Shown: piece by piece, positions 47,501 through 57,801 of the stretch
Numbering within the stretch: the stretch's first letter is position 1
Layout of the letters: each line of letters begins with the position of its first letter
Origin: Nematostella vectensis
Lineage: Eukaryota > Cnidaria > Anthozoa > Actiniaria > Edwardsiidae
NCBI RefSeq assembly: GCF_932526225.1
Contig: NC_064042.1
Coordinates: 8,425,540 to 8,489,539, forward strand
Direction: 5' to 3'
Length of the DNA stretch: 64,000 nucleotides
The notes under the pieces: generated by a model
The model's database searches: none
Told to the model about the DNA's origin: nothing
What the model saw: only the letters and a program-made list of their open reading frames with translations
Program-made: the position numbers and the translations under genes

Positions 47501-50500
47501 TTTACGCTTCCACACAATATACACGAAACATCAATTTCCATTGACTAATTCAAGACTCTTTCAAGTATTGTTAATACAGCATTAGGCTCCCATCCTGGAT
47601 GGTTATTCTGACGATTCTTGCAAGTAGGTTACTGTGTTTTGAAATATAACAATAACAAAGGAGTGGCTCATTAACATTCTTTAATGTATTGCATTAGATA
47701 CTCACAGGTTTAGGATCAGAAGTTATAATTTTTCTCCATTGGCCAGAGGAGATATTGAATTCCAAAATATCATCAAAAATTTTATTAAGATTAAAACCTG
47801 AAAAATAAAACAAAATATAATCATCAAAAACAGTGTTACTATGTAGCAATCAGTCAATCCCTTACATACCATTTCTTACATACCAAAACTTATTGGGCAT
47901 TATAACGGGGCTTCTGGAATTACGCGAAAAAAAACTCAAAATTACGCGGATTCTTTGCTAAATTACGCGCTAAATTACGTAGATATTCAATCATTACGCG
48001 CTACATTACGCTTGATTTTGCAATACATGTTTCTTTAAAAAATCAAAATTTTGCAGGATTCTTTACTGAATTACGCGCTAAATTACACGGAATATCAACT
48101 GTTACACCCAAACTTCATTTTGTACCTAAGGAAAGCACGAAATAACTTGAAAAGGTTTATTTTATTGCGCGAAAATATCTTAGGCGAGTTTTCATTGGCT
48201 CCTAAGCACCAGCCAATTAAAAAAGGTATTTTATTATTAGTACTAGGCCTTCGCAGTTTAGCAAAAATCGCCTATTTATTTGTTTTGAATTCAGTTTGAA
48301 ATATTGCACTCTTACGAATAATATCTCTCTTTTTTTTACGAGAAATAGAGGTAAGAACCCTAAAAGAACACATCAGCTGTGCACTTAAATGTTTTGTCTT
48401 TCAAAATTTCGGAAATTTGTGGTTTACGCGGATTACGCGGAGAAAGCCAAATTATGCGCTTCTGCACAAGCGCGTAATTCCAGAAGCCCTGTTATAAGGA
48501 TCAGGATGTCTTATTTAAGTTGTTGCAAAGAAGGGAGACAGTTAGGTGAGGTTGAGGAGAATGTTATTAATTATAGAGAGGTGGAGATTGGAGAATGTAA
48601 AAAGAAGGGGCAAAGGCTGTTTATAGCATTGGGGGAAGGGAGGGGGAGCAATGGATGAGAAATAAAAGGTTATATGGTTGAGAGGTGGCAGGAGTATGTA
48701 GGAGCAGAGGGGGTAAAAGGGGAAAGCAGAAGAGAAGAAGTGAAGGGAGGGAGGGATAGGAGGAAGAGGAGAGGTAATACAAGTAGGGACATGAAGGGGA
48801 ACAGAAGGGAACTTAGGAGGCGGTTAATGAGAAAGTTAACTGGAAGGGGAATTTCCCTTCCAGTATTCATCCAACAGCTTCTTTATGCATATCCATCTGT
48901 GCAAAGTTTAAAGAAAATATCACATACCTCCAAATATATAAATTGAATCAGCTGAGTTGAAATAAACTCCACCAAAACTAGTTCTAGGGGTAAATATGGC
49001 AGACTCTGTGACCATGGGGTACCACATGTTGTCGCCTGTGTTGTTAAGGAGGGACAAAGAGCAGGAATCCCCTGTATATCCAACAGCACAGGCACAAAAA
49101 CCAGCAACCTGGAAAATAGGAACATCTCAGCTTGAAAACTATGCCATAAAGCAATAAAATAATTAACAGTATAAATAACAATCCATTATGGCACTAGAAA
49201 AAAAGTATTTTTTCTTTTAATCTTTTACCAGCAATAATAATAGAAGCACACTTAAGGACTCAGAAAATAGCCAAAATCTCACAAATGTTTTAAAAGTTTC
49301 TTAGTTTTTAAAGGGTGTCCCAAAATCTTGGATTTTTTTTTACTAAGCCTGAAGTTCATCACTCAAACAGAAAATAAAAATTAAAAAGATGCAGGCCTTT
49401 GTCGAGCTTTAAAAAACATTATCATGATAAATCAAGCAACTAGTTTTTTTATTAAAAACCTTGCGATGACTACCCAGGCCCTATAACCAGGGTTTATCTA
49501 TTTGATATACCATTATATCTTTGTAATATATTATTGTCTTAACTTACACTGGTACTGCTAACTCTTTAATTTTATTGAGTGGACCTTCAAGTCAATTTGT
49601 GGTGGTTCTGCCCCCCCCAGCTACTGGATGGCCTCATTCCTCACCCAGATACTCACATTATTGCAGAAACCCTGACCAGATCCTTGGTTACAGTTATCTG
49701 GACACCATGGCAAGTTGCAGGAAACACCATGCCACTGTGACTGGCACTGACAGACACCACTATCACAAGCACCATGTCCAGAACATCCATTGGTGCAGTT
49801 TGCGATGCTGTAGTTGGCAGTAAATCCTTTCAGCACATAGTTTGTGTCACTATAGAGGTTCAGCAGCATCTGAAAGAGATCAACGAACTATAGATAAATG
49901 TGCAGAGTAATTTTTTATCATCTTTTGTTGAACATAGCTTACTCTATCTCTAAAATGCAAACAAAAACAATCATACAGTATATATAAGGATAATTGCTTG
50001 AAATAATTTTGAAGTCCATTCTTCTTTCTATAAAATTATCTTGCATATAAAGTAATTACATGCATAATCAACAAATAATATAAGTCTCAACTAGTCCTTT
50101 TTATGCAAGTTCTACTTAGGCCCAACTATCCACACTCCCCTCTCACAACAGAGGGAATCAGGCAATGAATCTTTTTTCGTTTGAAAGATAAGGAATAAAT
50201 AAGCAAACAAAAACGTCTTAATCAATTGCAAATGGTGGCAACTCTTTTTTAGGTAAGTGTAGTATTATAAACAGATAAAAATTCTTCACGATTTAGAATA
50301 AGGTGAATGCATCTTCAGAATATCCTTCGCAAATAGTGGAAACCTGGCTTCTATTAACACTTTTAATAGACACACCACCTCACTCTTAATCCAGCATTCA
50401 GCAACGACGAGGATAAAGCTCATACAGTACAAGCTTGGCCAAAAATTAATGTAACTTTCCCAAAAAAAATTAGCCCTTTATTATTCTGTTTTATGGCGCA

Positions 50501-52136
50501 CCTGTCCAGAATGAGCAATGACTTTTCCAGGTAACTGCTCTCCACTCAGACTGGCCAGCAGTGGGGATATATATGACGGACCATCATGGATAAATAAGTA
50601 GTCATAGGTGCACTCTGTACCATATTCCAGGAAATTAAGGGTGATCGTCATGTTTGGGCGTGGAGCTGCAAAGAACATGATAAATAATTAACAGTAAATG
50701 CCCCTCCTCACCCTCAAATATGCTGGTCCTGACACCCTATGGCACTAATTTGGACTAGTCATACTACCATCTCAACCATTTGTGTACTAAATAAGTTATA
50801 CAAGTACATTATATATGTTAAAGACTAGAATTACATAGTTCCACAGGCGAACTAAGATAAAAATTGGTCCCTCATGATCCTTCGGGAAAATAAAATATAA
50901 TTTGAAGTCGTGTCTTAACTGTTTCCTCAATAAAGCTAGTTCCTCAAGAAAATTTCCCCCACCAGAGAAGGAGGTAGGGGAAATTTTCTCTAGAGGGACT
51001 GAACCCCTTTCTGCACCACAATTCCACTTAAAAACAACACACAAGGCTAATATAGTAATGTAATTAGCTTTATTGAGGAAACAGTCAAGACACACAAATT
51101 ATATTTTATTTTCCCAAAGGATCACGAGGGACTGATTCTTATCCTGGTTCGCCTGTGATAGTTTAGAAAAGTAGAAGTTCATTTCATCCATCCCACTACC
51201 TCCCCTCCCCTCCCTTGGCTGCCAAATAGCAGTGCTTCCTTTTGAGAACAGATGCCAGATTTCACATCATTTTTATACTATCTACACCAACACCCCGTCC
51301 AACCTTGGTAGTAGATCCCAGCTGCATACAATGGGCGAATGAAACACTTATTTTCAAGGCAATAAACATAAATGATGCACTAACATAATTTAAGGCAATG
51401 TTTGTCATTTACAAAGACATGGGAGAGCATTATAAACCTCAAAGAGAAATATCTAGCATTTGGTTAACAAAAGGTGTGCATATATCAATGAACAGAAAAT
51501 CCAAACAATAATGTCATGTTAAATAATTATTTTAAGATTTTTTGACACAACAAATGATATGCAATGTGTGTTTTTTTCTTTTAGTACGTTGTCATATCTG
51601 GCGGTTTTATCTAACAAATTAACGAATAAATATAGGTTTTATAACTCGTCAATTTAACTCCGGAAAACTCTTCAGCCAGCAGCTGCACAAAAATGAAATT
51701 ATCTCTCGTAAGGTAAGGGAAAAAAAAGAAATATTGCTCAAAATTTAAGCATACAATTATTTTCTAGCTCCCTATCTAACAGAGACAATCGCTAGTGACA
51801 TGAACATATCTTGAGGTAAATTTTCGAGAACGTAAATGATCTAATTCACAATTTCTCCTTAATAAAAAATATAACTAGACTACATCTTCTCACGCAGATC
51901 GACATAATCAAACAACTATATCTTTACTCAAACTTACCCTTTATCAACCATTCGCACTGTGTATTCTCTGGATAGTTAGATGGGCCATCAGATATCGTCC
52001 CGTTTAGTTCAGTTAACACCGTTCTACCACCGCAAATGGCTCTCGATCGGCACACAAAACCGACAAGGATGATAACAACAACATTAAGAAGAGTTGTACC
52101 AGTTCTGTATACGCTAATGACTCCCATTTCTTTCAA
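23531..52136 (-). CDS. MEGF8: MEGF8 orthologue, complete (31 exons, about 2721 aa)
   Basis: Exons: 52136..51938, 50665..50502, 49869..49657, 49108..48928, 47797..47706, 47384..47174, 46392..46203, 45614..45472, 45367..45122, 44670..43925, 43099..42884, 42280..42038, 41104..40980, 39848..39741, 39554..39324, 39062..38911, 38625..38415, 38336..37736, 37613..37290, 37041..36946, 36530..36359, 32865..32702, 30854..30710, 29993..29187, 28716..28468, 28108..27874, 27401..27215, 26955..26791, 25978..25845, 25307..25196, 24634..23531. All use GT-AG and keep one frame. Only the exon 10 donor (GTACGT, taken to fit the frame of exon 11) is uncertain. The order CUB, EGF, kelch, PSI, EGF, CUB, kelch, PSI, EGF-lam, TM, MASRPFA is that of MEGF8, not of the shorter attractin. 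Human MEGF8 is about 2800 aa. In vertebrates it acts with MOSMO and the E3 ligase MGRN1 to lower surface Smoothened and damp Hedgehog signalling. That role here is inferred. Confidence 0.93.
25985..26705 (-). repeat. 72/83-bp array copying the MEGF8 exon 29 acceptor
   Basis: About nine units precede exon 29. On the minus strand each reads CTTTGTCTTCTTGCTCCCAG followed by GTGGTCCAGTGGTTG. That is the true polypyrimidine tract, AG and the first 15 bases of exon 29 (VVQWL). After CGCGCCACCATGTATTAG the unit starts again. Read in the exon 29 phase, a decoy gives VVQWL..ATMY and then a TAG stop. Two units have CCCTGGTGGTC and lack the AG. Confidence 0.88.
27401..27480 (-). repeat. 58-bp duplication of the MEGF8 exon 27 acceptor
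   Basis: TTCCCAG|CGGTCAGTGCGT at exon 27 is repeated 58 bases upstream as TTCCCAG|CGGTCAGTGCGT, together with about 15 more exon bases (TTTGTACCCAGGGCT). Only one extra copy exists. 58 leaves a remainder of one, so splicing to the upstream acceptor would shift the frame and reach a stop. Confidence 0.88.
28190..28468 (-). repeat. 66-70-bp array copying the MEGF8 exon 25 donor
   Basis: Exon 25 ends GGGGAGTCTTACAG|GTGAGTATTAGCC on the minus strand. Downstream units repeat GGGGATTCTTACNG|GTGAGTATTAGCC about three times, followed by CCAATAAGATACCCCCATAT. One unit has decayed to CGTGTTAGT. Confidence 0.85.
31200..32490. repeat. 57/60-bp minisatellite in MEGF8 intron 22, about 22 units
   Basis: Units of GACATAACAACATGGGCGTG followed by TGTGCTGCTTTATGTTCTAATGTTCAAGTGATGTAACGT, with or without an ACA triplet. 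The start of the unit resembles CGACATAACGACATGGGCGC in the fold-back element at 52.84 kb. Unlike the other MEGF8 arrays, it does not contain an exon edge. Confidence 0.95.
32866..33275 (-). repeat. 53-bp array copying the MEGF8 exon 22 acceptor, about 7 units
   Basis: Exon 22 begins, on the minus strand, GAACCTAAG|GTCTATATGGTCATAGTGCC. Seven upstream units repeat GAACCTGAG|GTCTATATGGTCATAGTGCC, each followed by TCTTTAACCATTTCTTGTGT. The period leaves a remainder of two, and read in phase a decoy runs into a TAA within two units. The outer end is cut by the LINE. Confidence 0.9.
33276..36195 (+). mobile_element. Decayed non-LTR retrotransposon (LINE) with APE endonuclease and RT
   Basis: A 5'-truncated element begins inside the endonuclease (AALNINKLTTHIDELRILL, INETKLDD, TWYRPPNSP, GDLNCDQT, GISDHSLVY). 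The reverse transcriptase follows (KTKATGLDGIPA, FLDLKKAFDTIDH, GIPQGTILGPLLF, YADDTHL). The frame is broken by a one-base change in the T run at 33711-33717, a TGA at 34799 and shifts near 34960, 35610 and 35800, so it cannot move itself. The 3' end carries AATAAAGTTTCAAGTTACAA and a short repeated tail. Architecture fits the CR1/L2/jockey group, and the clade was not resolved. It lies antisense in MEGF8 intron 21. Confidence 0.9.
37736..39554 (-). other. MEGF8: MEGF8 exons 15-18: calcium-binding EGF, EGF, laminin EGF, CUB2
   Basis: Exon 15 holds a calcium-binding EGF (PDVNECRLGLDSCHYNSTCV). Exon 16 holds two EGF modules (CYPACVHGTCN and CGCNGHSSCDQG). Exon 17 holds a laminin-type EGF (CDCNGHGDVTLGVCD, CERCKSGLVGNP). 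Exon 18 (601 bp) encodes CUB2 (CVWVISA, LTDHVTIYDGLPP, MVVVFKGD) followed by an EGF (CADHCHGNRRC). Confidence 0.9.
40060..41060 (-). repeat. 83-bp array copying the MEGF8 exon 13 donor, about 12 units
   Basis: Exon 13 ends GTGTACTCATTGGGTAGATAG|GTAAGTCGT on the minus strand. Downstream, about twelve units of roughly 83 bp repeat the last 70 or so exon bases (GAGTGCTTCGTGTTCGCNTC through CCATTGGGTNGATAG) and the AG|GTAAGT donor. Some units are shortened near 40495-40540. The period is not a multiple of three. The exon share of the unit is the largest of all arrays here. Confidence 0.9.
41826..42038 (-). repeat. 19-bp array copying the MEGF8 exon 12 donor, about 11 units
   Basis: Exon 12 ends ACTTGCAACCAG|GTAACTCG on the minus strand. 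Eleven or so 19-bp units follow, alternating CTTGCAACCAG|GTAACTCG and CTTGTAAACAG|GTAACTCG. Almost all keep a CAG|GTAAC donor. Confidence 0.9.
43605..43867. mobile_element. Fold-back element abutting MEGF8 exon 10
   Basis: About 70-base inverted arms (TTACCAACCTCTCAGTCAGT onward and its counterpart ending CTGACTGAGAGGTTAGTAA) share GCTCGAATATTTTCACGA. The right end lies about 60 bases from the exon 10 donor. There is no ORF. Confidence 0.75.
46625..46805 (-). pseudogene. Partial copy of MEGF8 exon 10 plus intron 10 fragment, in intron 6
   Basis: 46665-46805 resembles exon 10 at 43957-44105, in the same orientation, with substitutions and a small deletion. 46625-46664 resembles intron 10 at 43279-43318. 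The two source pieces are about 640 bases apart, so the copy has lost the middle. It is not bounded by splice sites and its frame is broken. Confidence 0.75.
47900..48497. mobile_element. 598-bp non-autonomous element in MEGF8 intron 4
   Basis: Inverted ends TTATAACGGGGCTTCTGGAA (then TTACGCG) and their counterpart ending CCAGAAGCCCTGTTATAA match at all but one base over 27. Inside, AATTACGCG phrases recur. TTATAA at both ends could be part of the repeat or a target duplication. Confidence 0.75.
50842..51157. mobile_element. 316-bp fold-back element in MEGF8 intron 1
   Basis: Arms of about 95 bases start CACAGGCGAACTAAGATAA and end GGTTCGCCTGTG. They share ACTGTTTCCTCAATAAAGCT and its complement. 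The centre is about 130 bases with no ORF. Confidence 0.8.
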
Positions 52137-52571
52137 TATGGAAGATTTTTAGCCCGTTAGCGGATATCTAGTACCCGCTAATTTCTCTGTCCGTGTCGCG
52201 CTAGCCTTGAAGTGGATGTATGCGCTCATTTAGAGTAATTATCGAGTTCCTTCATTTCCAAGCACCACACGTAGTAACAAGCAACTTCGCTTCATCTTCG
52301 CGGTAGACCCTCATTTAACGGGCCTTTTGAATGCATTCCCTCATATCAAACACTCATCTTTTTTAAATGGTATTGGTTGTTAAGCTGTGTAGTTGGATAA
52401 ACCACAAATTAAGTAGGTTTCGCTGTTTTGTGGCGACGTAATAAACTACTTCGAATGTTTTCACGACTGGCTGGCTTCTCTCATCTTGGGCCCAATTAGT
52501 CACGTGACGATAGCGATCTACCACAGGGAGCCAGTGAGGGTCCCAAAAAGGGTACCAAGAGTGACGGGGCC

Positions 52572-52697
52572 GTAGTAAGGGAGGTAGGGCACTGGGGGCA
52601 TGTGCCCTCCCTTAATATTTTCAAAAAATAATCAGGAAATGACCAGTAGGGGCGTGGCTGTTCCCCCCAATATTTTCTATGTTTCTGTATTGTGCTC
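52572..52697. repeat. Dispersed G-tract repeat, copy 2 (inverted relative to copy 1)
   Basis: CACTGGGGGCATGTGCCCTC, then AGTAGGGGCGTGGCTGTTCC and TTTCTGTATTGTGCTCCCCC, is the reverse complement of the order seen at 6905-7060. Confidence 0.7.
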
Positions 52698-52758
52698 CCC
52701 CTCCCAAATGTTTCGTGATCTGCTACTGCACTGAAAGTGTGAGACAAAAAAAACTTAA

Positions 52759-53382
52759 TACGTGCAGGGGCTCATAAGTAGGGGCAATCAACTCCCCCAC
52801 ATTCTGGTATTATGTAATACCTAGTAAACAATAGCGACATCTCGACATAACGACATGGGCGCGCGCAGTCTTATCTTCGACATAACGACATAAGAAAAAA
52901 ACTTGTTTTTTTTCTTTTATGTCATTATGTCCATGTCGTTATGTCGGGCTAAACATACTGCGCGCTCCCATTTCGTTATGTTGTTATGTTGCTAGTGTGC
53001 ACTAGGCATAAGTGTCACGGCGTTTCCTTAGGATCAGGCTATTTTTAGACGCGCGGATTACCCAATCAAATTCGACCTTTGTGTTGACGTTTTGGCTGAG
53101 CTCAACTGCACGCGCAGTCTCAGACAACAAGCTATGTTCTCTTTTCGGTATTTTAACTTTTGTTTCTCTCTTTTCTTTTATATGAATCCAACCCTACCTA
53201 CAACTTTGAATTCAAGCTTGCAATTCTTTTGTTAAAGAAACAATAATATTCTTCCTAACTGCAATTTCCGCGTGCAGAATCACGTCACTTGCGCGCGTCT
53301 AAAAATAGCCTGATCCTCGGGAAACGCCGTGACAATTAAATAATACAGATGATTGCCCCTACTTATGAGCCCCTGATACGTG
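52759..53382. mobile_element. Nested fold-back elements upstream of MEGF8
   Basis: The outer arms (CAGGGGCTCATAAGTAGGGG, 52765 on, and its complement near 53350-53373) enclose two further inverted pairs. One is GACATAACGACATGGGCGCG at about 52845 with its counterpart ending near 52990. The other is CGGCGTTTCCTTAGGATCAG at 53019 with CTGATCCTCGGGAAACGCCG ending at about 53331. Each pair looks like a separate insertion. No ORF is present. Confidence 0.75.
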
Positions 53383-54079
53383 AAAATAAAAGCGTTTGAA
53401 GAGACAGAAATTGATGGTGTGACTGCGCCCCCCAAAAAATCCCGAGGCTTTTTTTCTCGTGTGACTTGCGCCACCGTTCGGCTTCTCCCTCTCGGGCCTT
53501 TCATCTTTGAATGAGCCAAACACACGCTGGTACAGACGGCGCCAAGCGTTTAATGCCCGAACAAATGCTTACGCACTTCTTTGTATTTCCAGCGAGTTTT
53601 GCGCAAGTTATTATGAAGCACAAGAAGAATATAGATAAGTTTTCAGTGTTTTCGAGAGTTTCGAGAATTGCTTGGGATTTGTTATCTACAACAAACGCCA
53701 AAAAATGTGATTGGAAATAAAATTCAAAAACCGTGCGCGCTCGCTCGCTATTCTCTATCGCGCGCGTAAAAATAACGAAACCTAAAAATATTTTGCTTCA
53801 AAATCTTTTAAATTTCAGACGCGTCCTTGTTTAACTTCAAATTCAAAGATGAAAAATTGTAGCAATCTCTTAGCTATCCAAAATCGAGTAAAAACGACCG
53901 GGACTCAACTCTGCCGCCATATCAAGAAAATTTAGCCAAAAATTGTCGTTTTTGCCAAACGCGGCCACTTCCATATAAGGGAACTAATATATTCCTTATT
54001 TGGAAAAACTGCATGATTCTTGTCAGTTGCCGTACCGCAATTGCTTCGTAAACATTATGACTTGTAATTAGAAGAGAAA

Positions 54080-54600
54080 AACAGTGACTGTGACCATCTT
54101 TGGTCAATGGAGAACCATATCTTGGCACCGCCCTTGGCTATACATGACACCTACGAATTTTGGTTGTTACACAATGTTTCTTTCACGAGATATGAATGTT
54201 TTTTTATTTTGATGACATAAGCATATTTTGCTTCTAGCGACGTCATTGATGACGTCACAATCACACCAAAGACACCAATGTGACACCTACCGAGTTTGGT
54301 TGGGAAACAATGTTTCTTTCAAGAGATATGAATGTTTTTGCTTTAATCACGTCACAACACGTGACCATATTGTTGCATCCCCCTTGACACCTTTATGACA
54401 CCGAGTTTGGTTGCCATATGATGTTTTCTTCTTGAAATATAAATATTTTTGTATTTTCATGGACGTCAGCCAGTCAGCATATTTTTACTTCTAGTGACGT
54501 TATCGATGACGTCACCAATACATGAATACCGTGACCACAGTCTTGCACTTCCCTTGACACATACATGACACCTGCCAAGTTTGGTTGTCATACGATACGG
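54080..54600. repeat. Three degenerate tandem copies of a 130-180-bp unit
   Basis: The phrases TGACACCTACCGAGTTTGGT, AATGTTTCTTTCAAGAGATA and GATGACGTCACNA recur at about 54150, 54280 and 54410-54590, with substitutions and indels. There is no coding content. Confidence 0.65.
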
Positions 54601-54696
54601 ACGGACATCGCGTCACGAAAACTCGAGACGGTGGGTTACCAAAATTTGTTACCATATTTGTTTAATATACCACCAATTTACAATTTACAATTTTAG

Positions 54697-55377
54697 AGCA
54701 GCCATTGTGTTAGGTCATCTTTCCAAGATATCTCGTGCAAGGCTTCGAAGCGGTGGAGTAAAATTATGGAAGATGGTGAGTATTTATCCGAAGGGAATTG
54801 GAGCTCTGCAGCGCCATGTTTGACCGATTTCGAACCCAAACACATGTAGAAATTTGCCAAGATCTCTCTACAATAATATTTCTGGGCTTAGAAAAAAATA
54901 TTTTAAGAATAAGGGGTTATGTAGCTTTCGAAATCGGTATGTCTCTATATTGGACGCGACGCCAGTTGCTGGGACGTTTGCTTTCTTTAAACAATATCGT
55001 GTTGAGCTCTGCACATCACCGACATAATAGGAAACAAGGGCCCTCCCTACACCGTCAAGTGGACTGCTTCGTTTGATAGCTAGCCTAGCCGTATTTATTG
55101 CTATCATTTTTTGCTTATTTTGGCTGATTTTAAAACCAGAAATCTTATACAGCGCTGCCAAAGTTTATTATTGTATAGCTAAATTGAGTAAAAATAAAAT
55201 AAAATTAGTGTGTGAGGCTGTAGTCTCAGTTGGCTCCTCTGCAATAAGGCCATCATAAATAATAAGCTACTGTACTCTATAAATCAAATTGAAAAGAAAC
55301 CCCTTCCTCTTTTCTTAATATAATTGTTACAATTTATTTCAGATATTGACCATGGCAAAGAAGATGAAGATAAGTAA
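54697..55377 (+). CDS. Possible last two exons of an unrecognised small protein
   Basis: 54697..54775 (after TTTTAG, before GATG|GTGAGT) joins in phase to 55343..55377 (after TTATTTCAG). The reading ends FQDISCKASKRWSKIMED and then DIDHGKEDEDK and TAA. Good splice sites, matching phase and an acidic end make it plausible. I do not recognise the protein and found no upstream exon. It could be chance. Confidence 0.3.
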
Positions 55378-57627
55378 ATATATAAGGATGGACAGAGAGA
55401 TCATTGAATTTTCTCCTTTTTTCCACTCTTAGTGATAAAAAAAACTTATACTATTCTTTTTATTTGTTTTATTTGTTCAAGCTATGTGTTACTGACTATT
55501 ACACCTTTTGAAAGTATGGTTACAAACTGACCCCCCCAGTTCTGTAGCACTGTCAAGAAAATATGGGGGCCCGCATTTACAAAGACAATGATTAAAGAAC
55601 GCTGCTTGGTGGAAAAATGGTATGAGATTATATGGCTTTCAACGTTAATGGAGATTTGCACCCCAGCCTCTGCTACGGCCCTGCCCCTGGTCCATGGACC
55701 CCTTGTTGAAAATAGGTTTTCTAGTAATAACATGTTTTCTAGTGAGGGAAGGGTTTTCTACTTCTAGTGTGATCCGAGTATAAGCCATGAGCATGGATGA
55801 AGGTTGGTTAAAAAGTTTCTATGTATTAAATCTCCAGAGCTAACATAGTATTATACTTCTGGGTTTTTTAATTCACACTAAAACATAATATAAGACACAG
55901 CATATTGTGCATTCAAAAGGTGCAATGGGCTTTTGAAATGAGAGGGGATCTATGATTATTTCACATCACTTTTATAAATGGTGCTTGATTGTTAAAATTG
56001 TATGATTGCACAAATTGTTTCCACTTTTCTCCCATTTACTCTGACTGAAAATTTTCTACCAGAAAGAATTCAAATCATTAGAAAATGATTTGTTTTCTAG
56101 ATATATTGCATTATACATGTGCTGTAAAAACATTTACAACATAACATGTGTCCACTGCATTTCTTTGGGATTGAATATTTTACCAACAGGCTTGTGTATT
56201 TTGGGGGTGGCAAGTTTCCATCCTTTTTGGGTGTATGACTTTTTGAGCTCTGTTGGACCATTCCATCATGTTTATAACTGAATACTCCCCCCCCCCCCCC
56301 CCTTCCAACCCACCCCTGGGCAATTGTCCCTTTAAACCTCAAAGGCATATAAATCCTAAGCCCATTCAGCCTTTCGGCTATCAAGTCATAGCCCATTCAT
56401 GCTCTAGGGACATTGTCAAATATTTAAATTTAAGAGTTATACAAACGATGGGCTGGTTGGTACAAGCCAAGCAAAAAAAAATTCAAACTGTGTCTTCTAT
56501 TTGTTTTATTTGATATTCTGTGTACCACATGTTTTTTGTGTGTAAGAGATGAGATAATATGAGCTTATACCACCATTAAGCCATTAAAACAAATATGAAA
56601 TACTCTATGTGTCAAGTCATTTTCTGCAGTGGTTGATCCAGGTGTGGTTCTGTGGTCCAATGGTCCAATCCTTTTTAAGCACAAAGCTATTGTAATAGTT
56701 TTCATAAATTGAACCACCTTTGAAAAATTCTAGACCCCATTGAGCTTTTAACAGCGCCTGCACAAGGCAATTTGAATACTGAATGTTCATGATCGACCGA
56801 CAAACTCGGACGGACTGCACTTATAACTTATTGAAACTAAACACAACACACCGTAAGGCATGTATTTATGCATGCATTATGAGCTTCGGAGGACGCAACG
56901 AATACCATTTGCAGTACTGAGTAGTCAACTCCAGGGTCAAGAATCCATGCCTGCTTGTCCACCGTTAAGTGTGCCTTCGAATTCCAGTATAATTACGCTT
57001 CCAAGCTGTAATTCAATCGTAATGACCATCATCCTCGCCGTCATCTATTGACTATAGCGAATCGGACTTTCCCACCAAACATAGCCATTCGAAATATAAA
57101 TTTTTAACACATCTTTGCGCCCAAAGGCTTTTTACAAATCTTTCCAGACCCTACCAAAAAGCAGAAAGATACTGTTTTATGCTCTTATTCTCGTCTCTCT
57201 ATGGCCGCGAGTGTTATGACGTCATCTTACAATTTGATTTGTGATTGGTTGTTTCAATGTTTTAATGCCTCGAATGTCAAAACAAAAAAGTGTTTCAAGA
57301 AAAGGAAATATTCTGAGCTGGTATGTTCCAATTGTGACGTGCGTAAAAACTATTTTTAGAACAAGCAGTTATTTTTAGATACGTCTCTGATTGGTTAGCG
57401 CTCACGTTTCCTAGCAACATGAGTCCGGCAAAGGATGTTTTGGAAATCTTTTTGACCGAAAATCCGAGATATTTAACAGGCCATCGGCTCTAAATTATCA
57501 ATCACCACAAAGAAACTTTAAATAGACATACTGCTTTGATAATTTTGAAATATTTTTCGCGCTTACCGCAAAAAAGTTATTGGATATTGTTACGTTTTCT
57601 ACCTGAAAACAACCATTTTTGAAGCCG

Positions 57628-57801
57628 TGCAATCACAGGTATCCCAAGCTCTGTGTGTATGAATAAATTATATGAATATGTTTACTGTAAACAGGAAGTT
57701 TACAAGTACAACTCCCTGCTGTTAACCATGACGGCACACAAAGTAACGTGAACCACTATAATTTATTCATACACACAGTGAGCTTGGGGTACCTGTGGTG
57801 C
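57628..57801. mobile_element. 174-bp MITE
   Basis: The arms TGCAATCACAGGTATCCCAA and TTGGGGTACCTGTGGTGCA, extended inward by GTGTGTATGAATAAATTA and its complement, pair over about 43 bases. There is no ORF. Confidence 0.75.

Larger units (their letters stand above)
45122..52136 (-). other. MEGF8: MEGF8 exons 1-9: signal/anchor, CUB1, EGF, first kelch propeller
   Basis: Residues about 15-33 are hydrophobic (TTLLNVVVIILVGFVC) and act as the signal sequence. CUB1 spans exons 1-3 and has YGTECTYDYLFIHDGPS. EGF modules follow (CTNGCSGHGACDSGVCQCQ, then GFCACAVGYTGDSC). Kelch blades run from exon 4 to exon 9, each with a hydrophobic-GG turn: IYIFGG, LLVFGG, LYVYGG, LIVFGG, LVVFGG, VMMVLGG. Blade cores keep the Trp pairs (SGQWRKI, SRLWAQL, GGTWSEV, ELVWTEL, CHKWVPF). 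Confidence 0.9.
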
